64,000 nucleotides of DNA. It comes from Chrysopilus asiliformis. Taxonomy: Eukaryota; Arthropoda; Insecta; Diptera; Rhagionidae. Positions within the stretch are counted from its first letter, which is position 1; each line of letters begins with the position of its first letter. The notes under the pieces are model-generated. The model did not search any database. It was not told where the DNA came from and worked only from the letters and a program-made list of their open reading frames with translations. Shown here in pieces: positions 63,690-64,000 of this stretch. The translations under genes were made by a program, and so were the position numbers. The stretch is taken from assembly GCA_964034945.1 (NCBI GenBank), contig OZ035961.1, forward strand, positions 44,690,184 to 44,754,183. The letters run 5' to 3'.

Positions 63690-64000
63690 ATGAATTTAAA
63701 CAGATATTTTGAGCCGACGAATAGACCAAGCAATCGTAGTGAACAAAATACAGCGGCGAGTGAATTCAGCAACATCAATTTAGAACAATTAGTGCAAAAT
63801 TTATTAAAATATCGAAATATTGTCTGCACAAAGTTTTGTGGAAAATGAAGAACATTTTAGTGGCAAAGGACAAGACATTCCAAAGCAAGAACTGAATCTT
63901 GTAAAAAGTCCACTAAACGAAAAACTCATCAAAGAAATGCCGAACCAGCGTCGCTACACTAAAAATATTTGGTACGTATCAATGAAAAAGTTCATTGTAT
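63690..64000 (+). pseudogene. Possible retroelement gag-like frame, broken and cut by the window end
   Basis: ATG at 63690 opens a 52-residue frame (MNLNRYFEPTNRPSNRSEQN, then LEQLVQNLLKYRN) that stops at 63848. From about 63820 another frame reads SAQSFVENEEHFSGKGQDIP and on to NQRRYTKNIWYVSMKKFIV at the window edge. The two together look like one protein with a frameshift. No domain is recognised; gag-like is a guess from the charged, low-complexity start. Confidence 0.25.

Overview
The window looks like AT-rich nuclear DNA of an insect, probably a fly or a close relative. The grounds are the one host gene present, unkempt (unk), together with spliceosomal GT/AG introns and the transposon families: a DINE-1/INE-1-like family with (GTCY)n tracts, Tc1/mariner, pogo, hAT and piggyBac-like elements, a Penelope-like element and a CsRn1-type Gypsy element. 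The species cannot be named from the sequence. No bacterial genes, rRNA, tRNA or CRISPR array were seen.

Layout. (1) 334-24267, plus strand: ten coding exons of unk, encoding CCCH zinc fingers, a Ser/Asn-rich linker, a coiled coil and a C-terminal RING-type finger. The start of the gene lies left of the window. Two introns (1529-8960 and 10274-23843) are crowded with transposons: a 3.6-kb TA-flanked element carrying a tandem pair of DINE-like elements, small MITEs of the piggyBac-like, Harbinger-like and hAT types, a deleted mariner element, a FoldBack-like palindrome with 143-bp tandem arm repeats split by a 4.6-kb segment bounded by two DINE-like copies, and a decayed pogo-like transposase. 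(2) 24.3-30.1 kb: AT-rich non-coding DNA with a 730-bp hAT-type element and a 202-bp MITE. (3) 30158-35105: a young Penelope-like retroelement inserted as an inverted dimer between 12-bp target-site duplications. (4) 35.1-43.9 kb: a piggyBac-like MITE, a 5'-truncated non-LTR retrotransposon inside a Harbinger-like MITE, a second decayed pogo-family copy, a 122-bp satellite and a 117-bp-arm hairpin. (5) 43.9-48.1 kb: a nest of elements containing a mariner with a duplicated inverted 5' end, itself interrupted by an 856-bp element with an 8-bp duplication. (6) 48.6-55.5 kb: further MITEs, another DINE-like copy and a second 122-bp tandem array. (7) 55.8-62.3 kb: a three-layer nest, an old DINE-like repeat holding a pogo-type element that holds a complete Gypsy/CsRn1 retrotransposon with seemingly identical 257-bp LTRs. 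(8) 62.3-64.0 kb: mostly unassigned, ending in a possible broken gag-like frame.

Apart from unk, the window is a mosaic of selfish elements. The insertions are nested and many target-site duplications can be read directly, so their relative ages can be ordered. The youngest seem to be the Gypsy/CsRn1 copy and the Penelope dimer, which have intact frames and near-identical repeats. The mariner, hAT and MITE copies are deletion derivatives, and the pogo-like copies and (GTCY)-type repeats at 2.1-2.9, 14.6-15.1 and 55.8-62.3 kb are old.
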